Position numbers and translations under genes: made by a program | Notes under the pieces: generated by a model | The model's input: only the letters and a program-made list of their open reading frames with translations | Databases searched by the model: none | What the model was told of the DNA's origin: nothing | Part shown: positions 51,728-60,296 of the stretch, piece by piece | Layout: each line of letters begins with the position of its first letter | Position numbering within the stretch: the first letter of the stretch is position 1 | Assembly: GCF_026341515.1 (NCBI RefSeq) | Contig: NZ_JAPEOK010000002.1 | Span: 62,001-126,000 of the forward strand | Source: Streptomyces sp. NBC_00878 | GTDB taxonomy: Bacteria; Actinomycetota; Actinomycetes; Streptomycetales; Streptomycetaceae | DNA length: 64,000 nucleotides | Reading direction: 5' to 3'

Positions 51728-52261
51728 GTGTACGAGCCGAATGTGGTCGGGGACTGGCAGGAGTACGACGACGAGCATTCCGGCCTGCGCGTTCGCGTCC
51801 ATGGCTTGGAGAAGGCGGAGCCGCCGCGCGGTCGTGACGACGCGGCCGAGGGCCTGGTCTACTTCCGGTTCCGGGTGACCGTCGAAAATCGCACGACCGA
51901 GCATTTCGGCATTCATCTCGAAGACGGTCAGCTCGACATCCGTATCGGAACCGACGGCGAGAGCGCGTTTCTGGACTGGCGCAACTCGCAGTTCATCGAG
52001 GGCTTCGACGTCTATCCGCTGCGCCGGGTCACCGCCGTCCTGTACGCCGCGGCCCCCGAAAGCTGCCTGTCCCACGTGGACATCCAGGTTCAGTTGAAGG
52101 TCGACGACGAGTGGACCGAACGCTACCTCTGGTCCGGCGGCATCGGGCTGCACGAGCCGGCCGTCGGCGTCGGCGCCCGCCCCGAATCCACCGCGGACGG
52201 GCTCGCCGCCCAGGTGATCAGCTTCCTGGAGAAGGAATCGGGTCAGGGCCCGGCGTCCTGA
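51728..52261 (+). CDS. Hypothetical beta-rich cytoplasmic protein
   Basis: This 177-residue protein of unknown function has no signal peptide or membrane helix. Alternating hydrophobic strands (LVYFRFRVTVENRTTEHFGI, LDIRIGTDGESAFLDWRNSQ, VDIQVQLKVDDEWTERYLWS) suggest an immunoglobulin-like beta-sandwich. The GTG start is preceded by AAAGGTG. The stop codon is inside the first unit of a 24-bp tandem repeat. No known family was recognised; a distant link to DUF4352-like proteins is possible. Confidence 0.68.
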   Translation: MYEPNVVGDWQEYDDEHSGLRVRVHGLEKAEPPRGRDDAAEGLVYFRFRVTVENRTTEHFGIHLEDGQLDIRIGTDGESAFLDWRNSQFIEGFDVYPLRRVTAVLYAAAPESCLSHVDIQVQLKVDDEWTERYLWSGGIGLHEPAVGVGARPESTADGLAAQVISFLEKESGQGPAS

Positions 52262-52352
52262 GGCGGGCTGGGCCTGGCGTTCTGAAGCGGGCTGGGCCTG
52301 GCGTTCTGAGGCGGGCAGGGTTCGGCCTCCTGGAACCGGCTGGGCCCGGCTC
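52258..52352. repeat. 24-bp tandem repeat spanning a stop codon
   Basis: Two nearly identical 24-bp units (CTGAGGCGGGCTGGGCCTGG, then CGTT) are followed by two degenerate ones. The TGA of the upstream gene lies in unit 1. Confidence 0.93.
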
Positions 52353-52391
52353 CTGAAGGCAGGAGAGGCGGAGCAGCTGCCCTGCCGAGGC

Positions 52392-53318
52392 TCAGCGGCC
52401 TCGTCCCGCGTCGTCGTCCAGTGCCTCGGCGGCTGCCGCCGCGACGGCCTCGTACACGGCGGCGAGCGCGGGGAAGTCGAGCTTCCACTGCTGCCAGTAC
52501 AGAGGAACGTAGATCTTCGAGTCCGGCGCGAGATTGACGAGCCGACCCGTGCTGAGCAGCGGCGCCGCCTGCACCTCGGGCGCCATGCCCCACCCCATGC
52601 CCGCCGCGACGGCGTCGACGAACCCTTCAGAGGTCGGCACGAGATGCCGCAGCGAACTCGCCCCGCCACGACCGCGCTTGAGCCCACGGACGAACGCGTC
52701 CTGGAGATCGTCCCGTCGGTCGAAGGCCACCACGGGCGCTCCGCCGATCACGTCCCGCAATGGAGTGTCCGGCCACCCGCCGAGCCGTCGCGCGGCGAAA
52801 TCGGGGCCGGCCACCGGGACGTACCGCATACGCCCCAGGCTCCGGACGGAACAACCCGTCACCGCGTCAGGCGACGAGGTCACCGCCGCCATCACCAGCC
52901 CCTCTCGCAGCAGTGCCGCCGTGTGGTCCTGGTCCTCGCGGCGCAACTCGTAGCAGAGCCGCAGCTCCTCCGGCACCCGGGCGAGCGCGGGCAGGAACCA
53001 GGTGGCCAGCGAGTCGGAGTTCACCGCGATCGACAGCCGCGTCGGCTCGTCGGAGCCCGACATGCCGAGTTCGGTCCTGGCCTCGTCCTCCAGCCGGGCC
53101 AGTTGGCGCGCGAACCGCACGACGACCTCGCCGGACTCGGTCGGCCGGACCGGCTTCGTACGCATCAACAGGACGCGCCCCGTGCGCTGTTCGAGCGCCT
53201 TGACCCGCTGGCTCACCGCCGACGGCGTCACATGCAGCACCGCGGCCGCCGCGTCGAACGTGCCCTCGTCCACGACGGCCAGCAGGGTACGCACCTGGTC
53301 GAGGGGAAGCTCTGTCAT
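52392..53318 (-). CDS. lysG: LysR-type regulator, LysG/ArgP family
   Basis: This 308-residue regulator has a winged helix at the N-terminus (LDQVRTLLAVVDEGTFDAAA followed by AVLHVTPSAVSQRVKALE) and a periplasmic-binding-like effector domain (TRLSIAVNSDSLATWFLPAL). ArgP/LysG proteins sense Lys, Arg or related amino acids and activate their exporter. It is divergent from a LysE-type exporter 60 bp away, the classic arrangement. The C-terminus ends shortly before a Gly-rich repeat region. The start was placed at the Met that begins the family helix; upstream sequence antisense to lysE was excluded. Confidence 0.91.
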   Translation of the reverse strand: MTELPLDQVRTLLAVVDEGTFDAAAAVLHVTPSAVSQRVKALEQRTGRVLLMRTKPVRPTESGEVVVRFARQLARLEDEARTELGMSGSDEPTRLSIAVNSDSLATWFLPALARVPEELRLCYELRREDQDHTAALLREGLVMAAVTSSPDAVTGCSVRSLGRMRYVPVAGPDFAARRLGGWPDTPLRDVIGGAPVVAFDRRDDLQDAFVRGLKRGRGGASSLRHLVPTSEGFVDAVAAGMGWGMAPEVQAAPLLSTGRLVNLAPDSKIYVPLYWQQWKLDFPALAAVYEAVAAAAAEALDDDAGRGR

Positions 53319-53378
53319 CACGAGTGCTAATGATACGTAAGAATCTTTAGCTGTACTCTTGACGGCGGCCTTCCTAGC

Positions 53379-53999
53379 GTGGATGCCGTGACCAGCGCTC
53401 TGACCGCCGCGGCCGCCGGGTTCGGCACCGGCCTCTCCCTCATCGTCGCCATCGGCGCACAGAACGCCTTCGTCCTGCGGCAGGGCATCCGCCGGGACGC
53501 CGTGCTCGCGGTGGTGGGCATCTGCGCCCTGTCCGACGCGGCACTCATCGCGCTCGGTGTCGGCGGTGTCGGCGCGGTGGTGGTGGCCTGGCCGGGGGCG
53601 CTGACCGCGGTCGGGCTGATCGGCGGAGCCTTCCTCATCGGCTACGGCTGCCTCGCCGTGCGCCGGGTGTTCCGCCCGTCGGCGCTGCTCGTGGAAGCGG
53701 GGACGGCGGGCTCGCGACGGCGGGCCGTGCTCACCTGCCTGGCGATGACATGGCTCAACCCGCACGTCTACCTGGACACCGTGTTCCTGCTCGGCTCCAT
53801 CGCGGCCGACCGCGGCCCACTGCGCTGGACCTTCGGCCTCGGCGCAGTCCTCGCCAGCCTGGTCTGGTTCGCCGTGCTGGGCTTCGGCGCCCGGCTGCTC
53901 AGTGGCTTCCTGGCCCGGCCGGCCGCGTGGCGCGGCCTGGACGCGCTGGTCGCCGCGATGATGATCGGGCTCGGGGCCACGCTGCTCGCCGGGATGTGA
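53379..53999 (+). CDS. lysE: LysE/ArgO-family amino-acid exporter
   Basis: This 206-residue membrane protein has five to six helices (GFGTGLSLIVAIGAQNAFVLRQG holds the conserved GAQNAFVLRQG motif; TCLAMTWLNPHVYLDTVFLL the second conserved NPH-type segment). It should export basic amino acids, and it is divergent from the LysG-type regulator. Two GTG starts (53379 and 53388) are possible. If transcription begins at the -10-like sequence just upstream, the message would be nearly leaderless. The last 100 bp overlap the 3' end of the EamA gene on the other strand. Confidence 0.9.
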   Translation: MDAVTSALTAAAAGFGTGLSLIVAIGAQNAFVLRQGIRRDAVLAVVGICALSDAALIALGVGGVGAVVVAWPGALTAVGLIGGAFLIGYGCLAVRRVFRPSALLVEAGTAGSRRRAVLTCLAMTWLNPHVYLDTVFLLGSIAADRGPLRWTFGLGAVLASLVWFAVLGFGARLLSGFLARPAAWRGLDALVAAMMIGLGATLLAGM

Positions 54000-54990
54000 A
54001 AGATCCAGCGTCCGGAGGCTGTTGGACGTTGTGGCTGTTCTGGTCGCATTGGCCGCTCTGGCCGCTGTCACGGCGGCCTCCACGGCGGCTTTCTCCGCGG
54101 CCTTCTCCGCGGCCTTCTCCGCGGTCTCCTCGGTGGACGACGGCGACGGCCAGGAGGCCGAGGCCCAGCCCCACCACCGTCTGCGCCCCGAAGGGTTCGC
54201 CGAACATCAGCGCGCCCCACACCGCCGTGACGGGGGCCATCAGGAACATGAGGGTATTGACCTTGGTCATCCCCGACCGCCTCAGGATCAGCCAGTACAG
54301 CCCGTACCCGCCGAAGGTGGAGAGCGCCACGAGCCACACCACGGCCGTCCAGAAGGAGCCGCTCGGGGGCGGTGCCATCCCTCCGGTGGCCGCGGCAAGT
54401 GCCGTGAAAACGACGGCACTTGTGACGGCATGGACCGTCATCGACACCATCGGCCGGACGTCCGTACGGGACCGGCGGTCCAGGAAGGTCGCCGCCACCA
54501 GGGACAGCATGCCGACGAACGGTACGAGATACGCCCACCATGCGACGCCCGTCCCGGCCCCGGACCCGGCGTCGGCCGCGGTGACGACGGCGACACCGGT
54601 CACGCCCAGCCCCAGCCCGAGCCACTGCGTGCGCGACACGGGTAGGCCCAGCAGCGGCCCGGCCAGCGCTCCGGCCACCAGGGGCTGAGTGCCGTCGATC
54701 AGGGCCGTCGTGCCGCTGGAGACACCCAGCTCGATCGCGTAGTAGACCGTGAGGAGATAGCCGCTCTGTGACAGCGCCCCCACGGCGGTCTGCCGAACCA
54801 GGTCGCGGGGCGTCAGCCCACGCCACGACGCCCGCGTCACGCTGAGGGCGACGATGCCCAGAACGAGGGCCAGCGGCAGGAAGCGCCACATGAGAAGCGT
54901 GACCGCGGGAGCGCTGCCCGCTCCGAGCTTGGCCCCGATGAAACCGGAGCTCCAGGCCCCGACGAACGCGATCGACAGCAGGATGTTCAC
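53899..54990 (-). CDS. EamA/DMT-superfamily transporter
   Basis: This 363-residue protein has ten hydrophobic helices in two EamA repeats (IAFVGAWSSGFIGAKLGAGS at the start; WLGLGLGVTGVAVVTAADAG; FWTAVVWLVALSTFGGYGLY). Small-molecule export is likely. After about residue 280 the chain becomes Arg/Gly/Ser-rich (RGDRGEGRGEGRGESRRGGR) and runs antisense into lysE; it probably extends past the functional protein. The GTG at 54990 has GGAGG 11 bases upstream. A TetR gene and a 52-bp palindromic operator lie immediately upstream, so TetR-controlled drug or metabolite efflux is the natural reading. Confidence 0.85.
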   Translation of the reverse strand: MNILLSIAFVGAWSSGFIGAKLGAGSAPAVTLLMWRFLPLALVLGIVALSVTRASWRGLTPRDLVRQTAVGALSQSGYLLTVYYAIELGVSSGTTALIDGTQPLVAGALAGPLLGLPVSRTQWLGLGLGVTGVAVVTAADAGSGAGTGVAWWAYLVPFVGMLSLVAATFLDRRSRTDVRPMVSMTVHAVTSAVVFTALAAATGGMAPPPSGSFWTAVVWLVALSTFGGYGLYWLILRRSGMTKVNTLMFLMAPVTAVWGALMFGEPFGAQTVVGLGLGLLAVAVVHRGDRGEGRGEGRGESRRGGRRDSGQSGQCDQNSHNVQQPPDAGSFTSRRAAWPRARSSSRRPARPGRATRPAGPGSH

Positions 54991-55042
54991 GACACCGCAC
55001 ACCTCCAGGTCGGTCGGCCAGCCGTCCGACGACCTACCGACG

Positions 55043-55094
55043 AGAGTAGACCGATCTGTATACTTGGCATCGAGTATACAGATCGGTCTACTCT
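55043..55094. promoter_or_regulatory. TetR operator with 22-bp perfect arms between eamA and tetR
   Basis: Arms 55043-55064 and 55073-55094 are exact reverse complements around an 8-bp spacer. Each arm contains TAGACCGATCTGTATA, itself a partial palindrome of the kind bound by TetR regulators, so the site can be read as two operators face to face. It ends just before the tetR ribosome site (GGAGGGG). Confidence 0.9.
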
Positions 55095-55100
55095 GGAGGG

Positions 55101-55739
55101 GTGAGCACTTCGAACACCTCGAATCCGTCGAAGACCAGCAATGCGTCGCACGCGGTGAACGCCGCGCAGCCGCCTCGCCGAGTGCCGCTGACCCCCGGCG
55201 CCCGTCGCGCGCTGGAGGCGGCCGGGCGGCTGTTCTACGACCGCGGTATCCACGCTGTCGGCGTCGACCTCATCGCGGCCGAGGCCGGTGTCACGAAGAA
55301 GACGCTCTACGACCGGTTCGGCTCCAAGGACCAGATCGTCGTCGAGTACCTCGCCGACCGCGACGAGCGTTGGCGGGCCTTCCTCGCCCCCCGCCTCGAC
55401 GCGGCCCGCACGCCGCGCGACAGCGTTCTCGCCGTCTTCGACGCCTCACGGGACTGGATGGACACGGCGGGCCCCAGGGGCTGCAGCATGGTCAACGCCC
55501 ATGCGGAGATCGACGATACGTCCCACCCGGCGTACGCGATCATCACCGGCCAGAAGCAGTGGATGCTGACCCTGTTCACCGACCTCGTACGCCCCCTCGC
55601 GCCCGCCTCGGCCGACTCCCTGGGCCGCACCCTGATGCTGCTGCACGAGGGCGCCCTCGTCGCCCATGGTCTGCGCATCTTTCCTGGCGCGCTCGACCAC
55701 GCCCGCGAGGAGGCCCGGTCCCTCCTGGCGACGGCTTAG
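55101..55739 (+). CDS. TetR/AcrR-family repressor of the EamA gene
   Basis: This 212-residue protein has a Ser/Asn-rich N-terminal extension of about 28 residues. The TetR helix-turn-helix follows (ALEAAGRLFYDRGIHAVGVD followed by LIAAEAGVTKKTLYDRFGSK), then a C-terminal ligand domain of the TetR_C type (RGCSMVNAHAEIDDTSHPAY). The GTG start is five bases after the operator arm. It is divergent from the EamA exporter and should repress both genes until a ligand binds. Confidence 0.93.
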   Translation: MSTSNTSNPSKTSNASHAVNAAQPPRRVPLTPGARRALEAAGRLFYDRGIHAVGVDLIAAEAGVTKKTLYDRFGSKDQIVVEYLADRDERWRAFLAPRLDAARTPRDSVLAVFDASRDWMDTAGPRGCSMVNAHAEIDDTSHPAYAIITGQKQWMLTLFTDLVRPLAPASADSLGRTLMLLHEGALVAHGLRIFPGALDHAREEARSLLATA

Positions 55740-55807
55740 TGGTCGGCTCCGGAAGTCTTTGAGGGTTGATCAGGCGGTCTGGGCGGCTGAGGGCTTGCGG
55801 ACCGGAA

Positions 55808-55826
55808 GCGGTCCGGTCCGGACCGC
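55808..55826. terminator. Hairpin between tetR and the truncated tetR
   Basis: GCGGTCCG-GTC-CGGACCGC is an 8-bp perfect stem with a three-base loop, lying between two convergent reading frames. Confidence 0.65.
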
Positions 55827-55833
55827 GGCTTTG

Positions 55834-56140
55834 CTATGGCCGGGGCAGGACGGCCAGGGCCGTTTCGGCGATCGCGCGCAGCGAGTCGGGGCTGCTTCCG
55901 CCCTTGCCGAGCGCTTCGATTCCGCGCAGCACGGCCAGGAGAAGTCCGGCAAGCCGAGCGGGGTTCTCGTCGCGTCTGATGTCGCCCGCCCGCTGTGCTC
56001 CGGCGATGCAGGAAGTGAGCAGCTCCTCGATGGCCGCGAACGTCCGGCGGGCGGTTGCCGCGACGGCTGGATCCTGCTCCGAAAGCTCGGCGGTGCCCTT
56101 GGCGAGCAGGCAGCCGCGCCGACAGAGGTCCGAGGCGGTG
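55834..56140 (-). pseudogene. TetR-family regulator remnant lacking its DNA-binding domain
   Basis: About 100 codons encode the C-terminal half of a TetR protein (CRRGCLLAKGTAELSEQDPA followed by VAATARRTFAAIEELLTSCI). The helix-turn-helix half is missing. Upstream of about 56140 the sequence changes to a transposase-like segment on the other strand, so the loss may be linked to insertion and decay of an IS element. It probably once repressed the MFS gene that follows. Confidence 0.75.
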
Positions 56141-56210
56141 GCATCTGCCACCGCCTCTACGTGCGCGCACACGGAGGTGCTGCCCGCCGTCCCCGCCGGT
56201 GAACTTGACG

Positions 56211-56415
56211 GCACCGCGAAACCGGATGTGCGTGCAGGTCCTGCCGTACGCGGCCCCGGGGTGCTCCGAGGCGCGCATCGCCCGCGACAGCGGCCTGCAT
56301 CTGGACACCGTGCCGACCTGGCGGGGCAGGTTCGCCGGCGGCGGGCCCGTCCGCCCGTCCACGGATCGGTCCGCCCGGCGAAGGCCGCCCCGTATCGGCG
56401 ATAGTGATCCCGAAT
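56211..56415 (+). mobile_element. Decayed IS630-type transposase N-terminal fragment
   Basis: One frame encodes a winged-helix segment like the start of IS630 transposases: AAPGCSEARIARDSGLHLDT, then VPTWRGRFAGGG and a degenerate DRSARRRPPR. Family members have TVRTWRxRF and DRPRSGRPP here, so several substitutions mark decay. No DDE domain, start codon or inverted ends were found. It lies between the broken tetR and the MFS gene. Confidence 0.65.
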
Positions 56416-56445
56416 CGAAAGATGTATCGAGCAATCAGGACGGGT

Positions 56446-57807
56446 GTGGACACGAGCAAGAACGGTGCGGACAACAGCGCCGAGTCGCAGACCGGATCAC
56501 CGGGACCGGTCGAGCCAGTGGAATCGGCGGGACCGGCCGAACCGGCGCAACCGAAGAGAAGCCGCGGCTGGCGCCGTTGGGCCATGGACACCCGGCCGCT
56601 GCGCCGCCCCGCCTATCGCCGACTCTGGTCCTCGACCATCGTCACGGCCGTGGGCAGCCAGCTCACCGCCGTCGCCGTACCCAAGCAGATCTACGACATC
56701 ACCGGATCCTCGGCCTGGGTCGGCTACGCGAGCTTCGCGGGACTCCTGCCGCTCGTCGTCTTCGCGCTGTGGGGTGGTGCGATCGCCGACAGCGTGGACC
56801 GGCGCAAGCTCCTCCTCGTCACGAACATCGGGATAGCCGTCACGTCCCTGCTCTTCTGGATACAGGCCGTCACCGGACTCGAATCGGTCGGGGTCCTGAT
56901 GGTGCTGCTCGCCGTCCAGCAGGCGTTCTTCGGCCTCAACTCCCCGGCCCGCCAGGCCTCCATTGCCCGGCTGGTCCCCGAGGACGAACTGGCCGCCGCG
57001 AACGCGCTCGGCTCGACCGTCATGCAGACCGGCCTCGTCGCCGGTCCATTGCTGGCCGGAGCCCTCATCCCGGTCGCGGGCCTCGCCGAGCTGTACCTGA
57101 TCGATGCCCTGGCCCTGTGCGCCACGGTGTGGGCGGTCTACCGGCTCCCCGCGCTGCCGCCCCTCGTCACCACCACGGCGGCAGCCGGCCGGGCAGGCCT
57201 GCGGGGGATCGCGGAGGGCTTCCGCTACATCTCCCTCAACCAGGTGCTCCTGCTGTCGTTCCTCGCCGACATCATCGCCATGGTCTTCGGCATGCCGCGG
57301 GCGTTGTTTCCGCAACTCGCCGCCCAGACGTATGCGCCGTACGGCGAGGGCCTCGCGCTCGGGCTTCTCTTCGCGGCGATTCCCATCGGTGCGGTGCTTG
57401 GCGGACTCATGTCCGGCACGTTCTCGCGGGCCCGTAGGCACGGGCTCATGGTCATCGCCGCGGTGGTTGCCTGGGGAGTGGCCATCACCGGCTTCGGTCT
57501 GAGCGCCAACCTGTGGGTGGGCGTGGTGTTCCTCGCCGCCGCGGGGGTTGCCGACATGGTCTCCATGGTTTTCCGCGGGGCCATTCTTCTGTCGGCCGTC
57601 ACCGACGAGTTGCGTGGCCGGATGCAGGGTGTGTTCACGGTCGTCGTCGCCGGGGGGCCGCGGCTGGCCGACGTGCTCCATGGCACGGCCGGCTCCGCGC
57701 TGGGTGCGCGTGCGGCCGTCGCCGGGGGTGGCCTGCTCGTCGTCGTCACCATGTTGACACTGGCGGCGACGATGCCGGCGTTGCGCCGGTACAGGGGGAG
57801 CACGTAG
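56446..57807 (+). CDS. MFS exporter (EntS/YbdA-like)
   Basis: This 453-residue protein has a disordered N-terminus (about 40 residues), then 12 transmembrane helices. The motif GGAIADSVDRRKLLLVTN is the loop 2-3 MFS signature, and LNSPARQASIARLVPEDELA follows helix 4. Similarity is to the EntS/YbdA siderophore exporters; no siderophore genes are nearby, so a drug or other metabolite is equally possible. The start used is a GTG after AGGACGGGT; an earlier ATG (56422) and GTG (56404) lie close to the IS remnant. The gene's former regulator is broken, so expression may be constitutive. Confidence 0.87.
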   Translation: MDTSKNGADNSAESQTGSPGPVEPVESAGPAEPAQPKRSRGWRRWAMDTRPLRRPAYRRLWSSTIVTAVGSQLTAVAVPKQIYDITGSSAWVGYASFAGLLPLVVFALWGGAIADSVDRRKLLLVTNIGIAVTSLLFWIQAVTGLESVGVLMVLLAVQQAFFGLNSPARQASIARLVPEDELAAANALGSTVMQTGLVAGPLLAGALIPVAGLAELYLIDALALCATVWAVYRLPALPPLVTTTAAAGRAGLRGIAEGFRYISLNQVLLLSFLADIIAMVFGMPRALFPQLAAQTYAPYGEGLALGLLFAAIPIGAVLGGLMSGTFSRARRHGLMVIAAVVAWGVAITGFGLSANLWVGVVFLAAAGVADMVSMVFRGAILLSAVTDELRGRMQGVFTVVVAGGPRLADVLHGTAGSALGARAAVAGGGLLVVVTMLTLAATMPALRRYRGST

Positions 57808-57810
57808 ACC

Positions 57811-58046
57811 TTTTTCGCCCCCGCCGCCCCTACCCTTGCCGTCCGTTTCTGGGGGCTCCGCCCCCAGACCCCCGTATCGCGCTGAACGTGCTCGTCCTCA
57901 AACGCCGGACGGGCTGGTAACCAGCCCCTCCGGCGTTTGAGGAGCGGGGGGTTCGGGGGGCTGGCCCCCCGAGTAGTGACGATGGGGGTCCCCCCGCTCG
58001 AGCGAAGCCGAGAGTGGGGGAGGGTAGGGGCGGCGGGGGCGAAAAA
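57811..58046. repeat. Nested inverted-repeat element filling the gap between MFS and glgB stops
   Basis: The outer arms (57811-57835 and 58022-58046) are 25-bp exact reverse complements, four bases and two bases from the two stop codons. Between them are three more hairpins: CTGGGGGC/GCCCCCAG (57849-57867), a 23-pair stem with one mismatch (57896-57942) and CGGGGGG/CCCCCCG (57954-57971). It should terminate from both sides. Similar units recur in Streptomyces genomes (general knowledge). Confidence 0.93.
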
Positions 58047-58048
58047 CG

Positions 58049-60292
58049 CTACGCCGGCCGCAGCCACACCGTAGCCAGCGGCGGCAACGTCACCCCTACA
58101 CTCGCCGCCCACCCCTGCTCTCCCCGAGCGTCAGCCTTGACGGCGCCGGGATTGCCAACGCCGCTCCCCCCGAAGCACACGGCGTCCGTGTTCAGCACCT
58201 CGCACCAGCCGGCCACGCCCTCCGGAACACCCAACCGGTACTCGTGCCGCACCACCGGCGAGAAGTTGGACACGGCCAGCAGCGGCGAGCCATCCGCGCC
58301 GAACCGCAGGAACGCGAAGACATTGTCGTCCGCCGCACCCCCCGCGACCCACGCGAACCCGGCGGGATCGCAGTCCCGCTCCCAGAGCGCACCAGTCACC
58401 ACGTACTGCCGATTGAGCTCCCGGACGAGGTCCCGCACACCCCGGTGGTCGGCCTCGGCCCCGTACGACGGGTCGAGCAGCCACCAGTCGGGCCCGTGCT
58501 GCTCGGACCACTCCGCGCCCTGGGCGAACTCCTGACCCATGAAGAGGAGTTGCTTGCCGGGGTGCGCCCACATGAAGCCCAGGTAGGCCCGCTGGGTGGC
58601 CCGCTGCTGCCACCAGTCGCCCGGCATCTTGGACACCAACGACCGCTTCCCGTGGACGACTTCGTCGTGGGAGATCGGCAGGACGTAGTTCTCGCTGTAC
58701 GCGTACACCATCGAGAACGTCATCTCGTGGTGGTGGTACCTGCGATGGACCGGCTCGTGCGCGACATAGCCGAGCGAGTCGTGCATCCAGCCCATGTTCC
58801 ACTTCAGGCCGAAGCCGAGACCACCGCTGTCGGTGGGGCGGGTCACCCCGTCCCAGGCGGTCGACTCCTCGGCGATGGTCATCACGCCCGGCACCCGCCG
58901 GTACACCGTCGCGTTCATCTCCTGGAGGAAGGCGACCGAGTCGAGGTTCTCCCGGCCGCCGTGGACGTTCGGCGTCCACTGGCCCGGCTCGCGTGAGTAG
59001 TCGAGGTACAGCATGGATGCCACCGCGTCGACCCGCAGGCCGTCGATGTGGAACTCCTCGCACCAGTACACCGCGTTGGCGACCAGGAAGTTGCGCACCT
59101 CGATGCGACCGTAGTCGAACTCGTAGGTTCCCCAGTCGGGATGCTCGGCGAGGCGCGAGTCGCCCGGCTCGTACAGCGGTTCCCCGTCGAAGCGGGCCAA
59201 CGCCCAGTCGTCCTTCGGGAAGTGAGCCGGTACCCAGTCCATGATCACGCCGATTCCGGCCCGGTGCAGGGCGTCGACGAGGTACTTGAAGTCGTCCGGC
59301 GTGCCGAGCCTGGCGGTCGGCGCGTAGAAGCCGGTGACCTGGTAGCCCCACGAGCCGCCGAAGGGGTGCTCCGCCACCGGCATCAGCTCCACATGCGTGA
59401 AGCCCAGGTCCTTGACGTACGCCGGTAGCTCCTCCGCCAGTTGACGGTACGTCAATCCTGGGCGCCAGGACGGCAGATGGATCTCATAGACGGAGAAGGG
59501 TGCCTCGTGCACTGCGATGTCCGCGCGGTGCGCCAGCCACTCCTGGTCGCCCCATTCGTGGTGGGACGCTGTCACGATCGACGCCGTCGCGGGCGGTACC
59601 TCGGTCCGGCGTGCCATCGGGTCGGCCTTGAGGAACCGGTGGCCGTGCCGGGACGTGATCTCGAACTTGTACCGCGCGCCCTCGCCGATACCGGGCAGGA
59701 ACAGTTCCCACACCCCGGACGAGCCCAGGGACCGCATCGGGAACGCGGTCCCGTCCCAGTGGCCGAAGTCCCCGGCCACCCGGACGCCCCGCGCGTTGGG
59801 CGCCCATACGGTGAAGCGCGTGCCGGCCACCCCTTGGTGGACCATCGGTTCGGCACCGAGCGCCTTCCACAGCTGCTCGTGCCGCCCCTCGCCGAACAGA
59901 TGCAGATCGAACTCACCGAGAGCGGGCAGGAACCGGTAGGGATCCTGCACCTCCAGTTCACCGCAGCCGTCGTACCTCACCAGCAAGGTGTACTCGGGAA
60001 CCGAATCAAGCGGCAGCACACCCGAGAAGAGGCCGTCACCCTCGCTGTCCAGCTCCATGCGCAGCCCGTTCGCCAACGACACGACCACGGACACGGCGAA
60101 CGGCCGCAACGCGCGGAAGACGATTCCCTCCGGCACCGGACGGGCCCCCAACAGCGCATGCGGATCATGGTGGGCGCCCGACAGCAGACGCTCCCGATCC
60201 GTCGCGTCCATGGGAACCGCACATGGCCGGGTGGCCGGGCGGACGTCCTCGGTCACCGGAAGAGTCACGGCTGCGGTGATGTTGCGGGCCAC
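58049..60292 (-). CDS. glgB: 1,4-alpha-glucan branching enzyme
   Basis: This 747-residue GH13 enzyme adds alpha-1,6 branches to the glucan made by GlgE. An N-terminal CBM48-type region ([20 protein letters not shown]) precedes the barrel: [37 protein letters not shown] (nucleophile Asp), [12 protein letters not shown] (acid Glu) and [11 protein letters not shown]. The GTG start has AAGGAGG eight bases upstream and is four bases after the mak stop. It is the last gene of the GlgE operon. Confidence 0.96.
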   Translation of the reverse strand: MARNITAAVTLPVTEDVRPATRPCAVPMDATDRERLLSGAHHDPHALLGARPVPEGIVFRALRPFAVSVVVSLANGLRMELDSEGDGLFSGVLPLDSVPEYTLLVRYDGCGELEVQDPYRFLPALGEFDLHLFGEGRHEQLWKALGAEPMVHQGVAGTRFTVWAPNARGVRVAGDFGHWDGTAFPMRSLGSSGVWELFLPGIGEGARYKFEITSRHGHRFLKADPMARRTEVPPATASIVTASHHEWGDQEWLAHRADIAVHEAPFSVYEIHLPSWRPGLTYRQLAEELPAYVKDLGFTHVELMPVAEHPFGGSWGYQVTGFYAPTARLGTPDDFKYLVDALHRAGIGVIMDWVPAHFPKDDWALARFDGEPLYEPGDSRLAEHPDWGTYEFDYGRIEVRNFLVANAVYWCEEFHIDGLRVDAVASMLYLDYSREPGQWTPNVHGGRENLDSVAFLQEMNATVYRRVPGVMTIAEESTAWDGVTRPTDSGGLGFGLKWNMGWMHDSLGYVAHEPVHRRYHHHEMTFSMVYAYSENYVLPISHDEVVHGKRSLVSKMPGDWWQQRATQRAYLGFMWAHPGKQLLFMGQEFAQGAEWSEQHGPDWWLLDPSYGAEADHRGVRDLVRELNRQYVVTGALWERDCDPAGFAWVAGGAADDNVFAFLRFGADGSPLLAVSNFSPVVRHEYRLGVPEGVAGWCEVLNTDAVCFGGSGVGNPGAVKADARGEQGWAASVGVTLPPLATVWLRPA

Positions 60293-60296
60293 GGGT

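Noticed and set aside
55741..55800. Possible IS end next to the hairpin after tetR
   Set aside because: No inverted partner or transposase similarity could be shown for this stretch.
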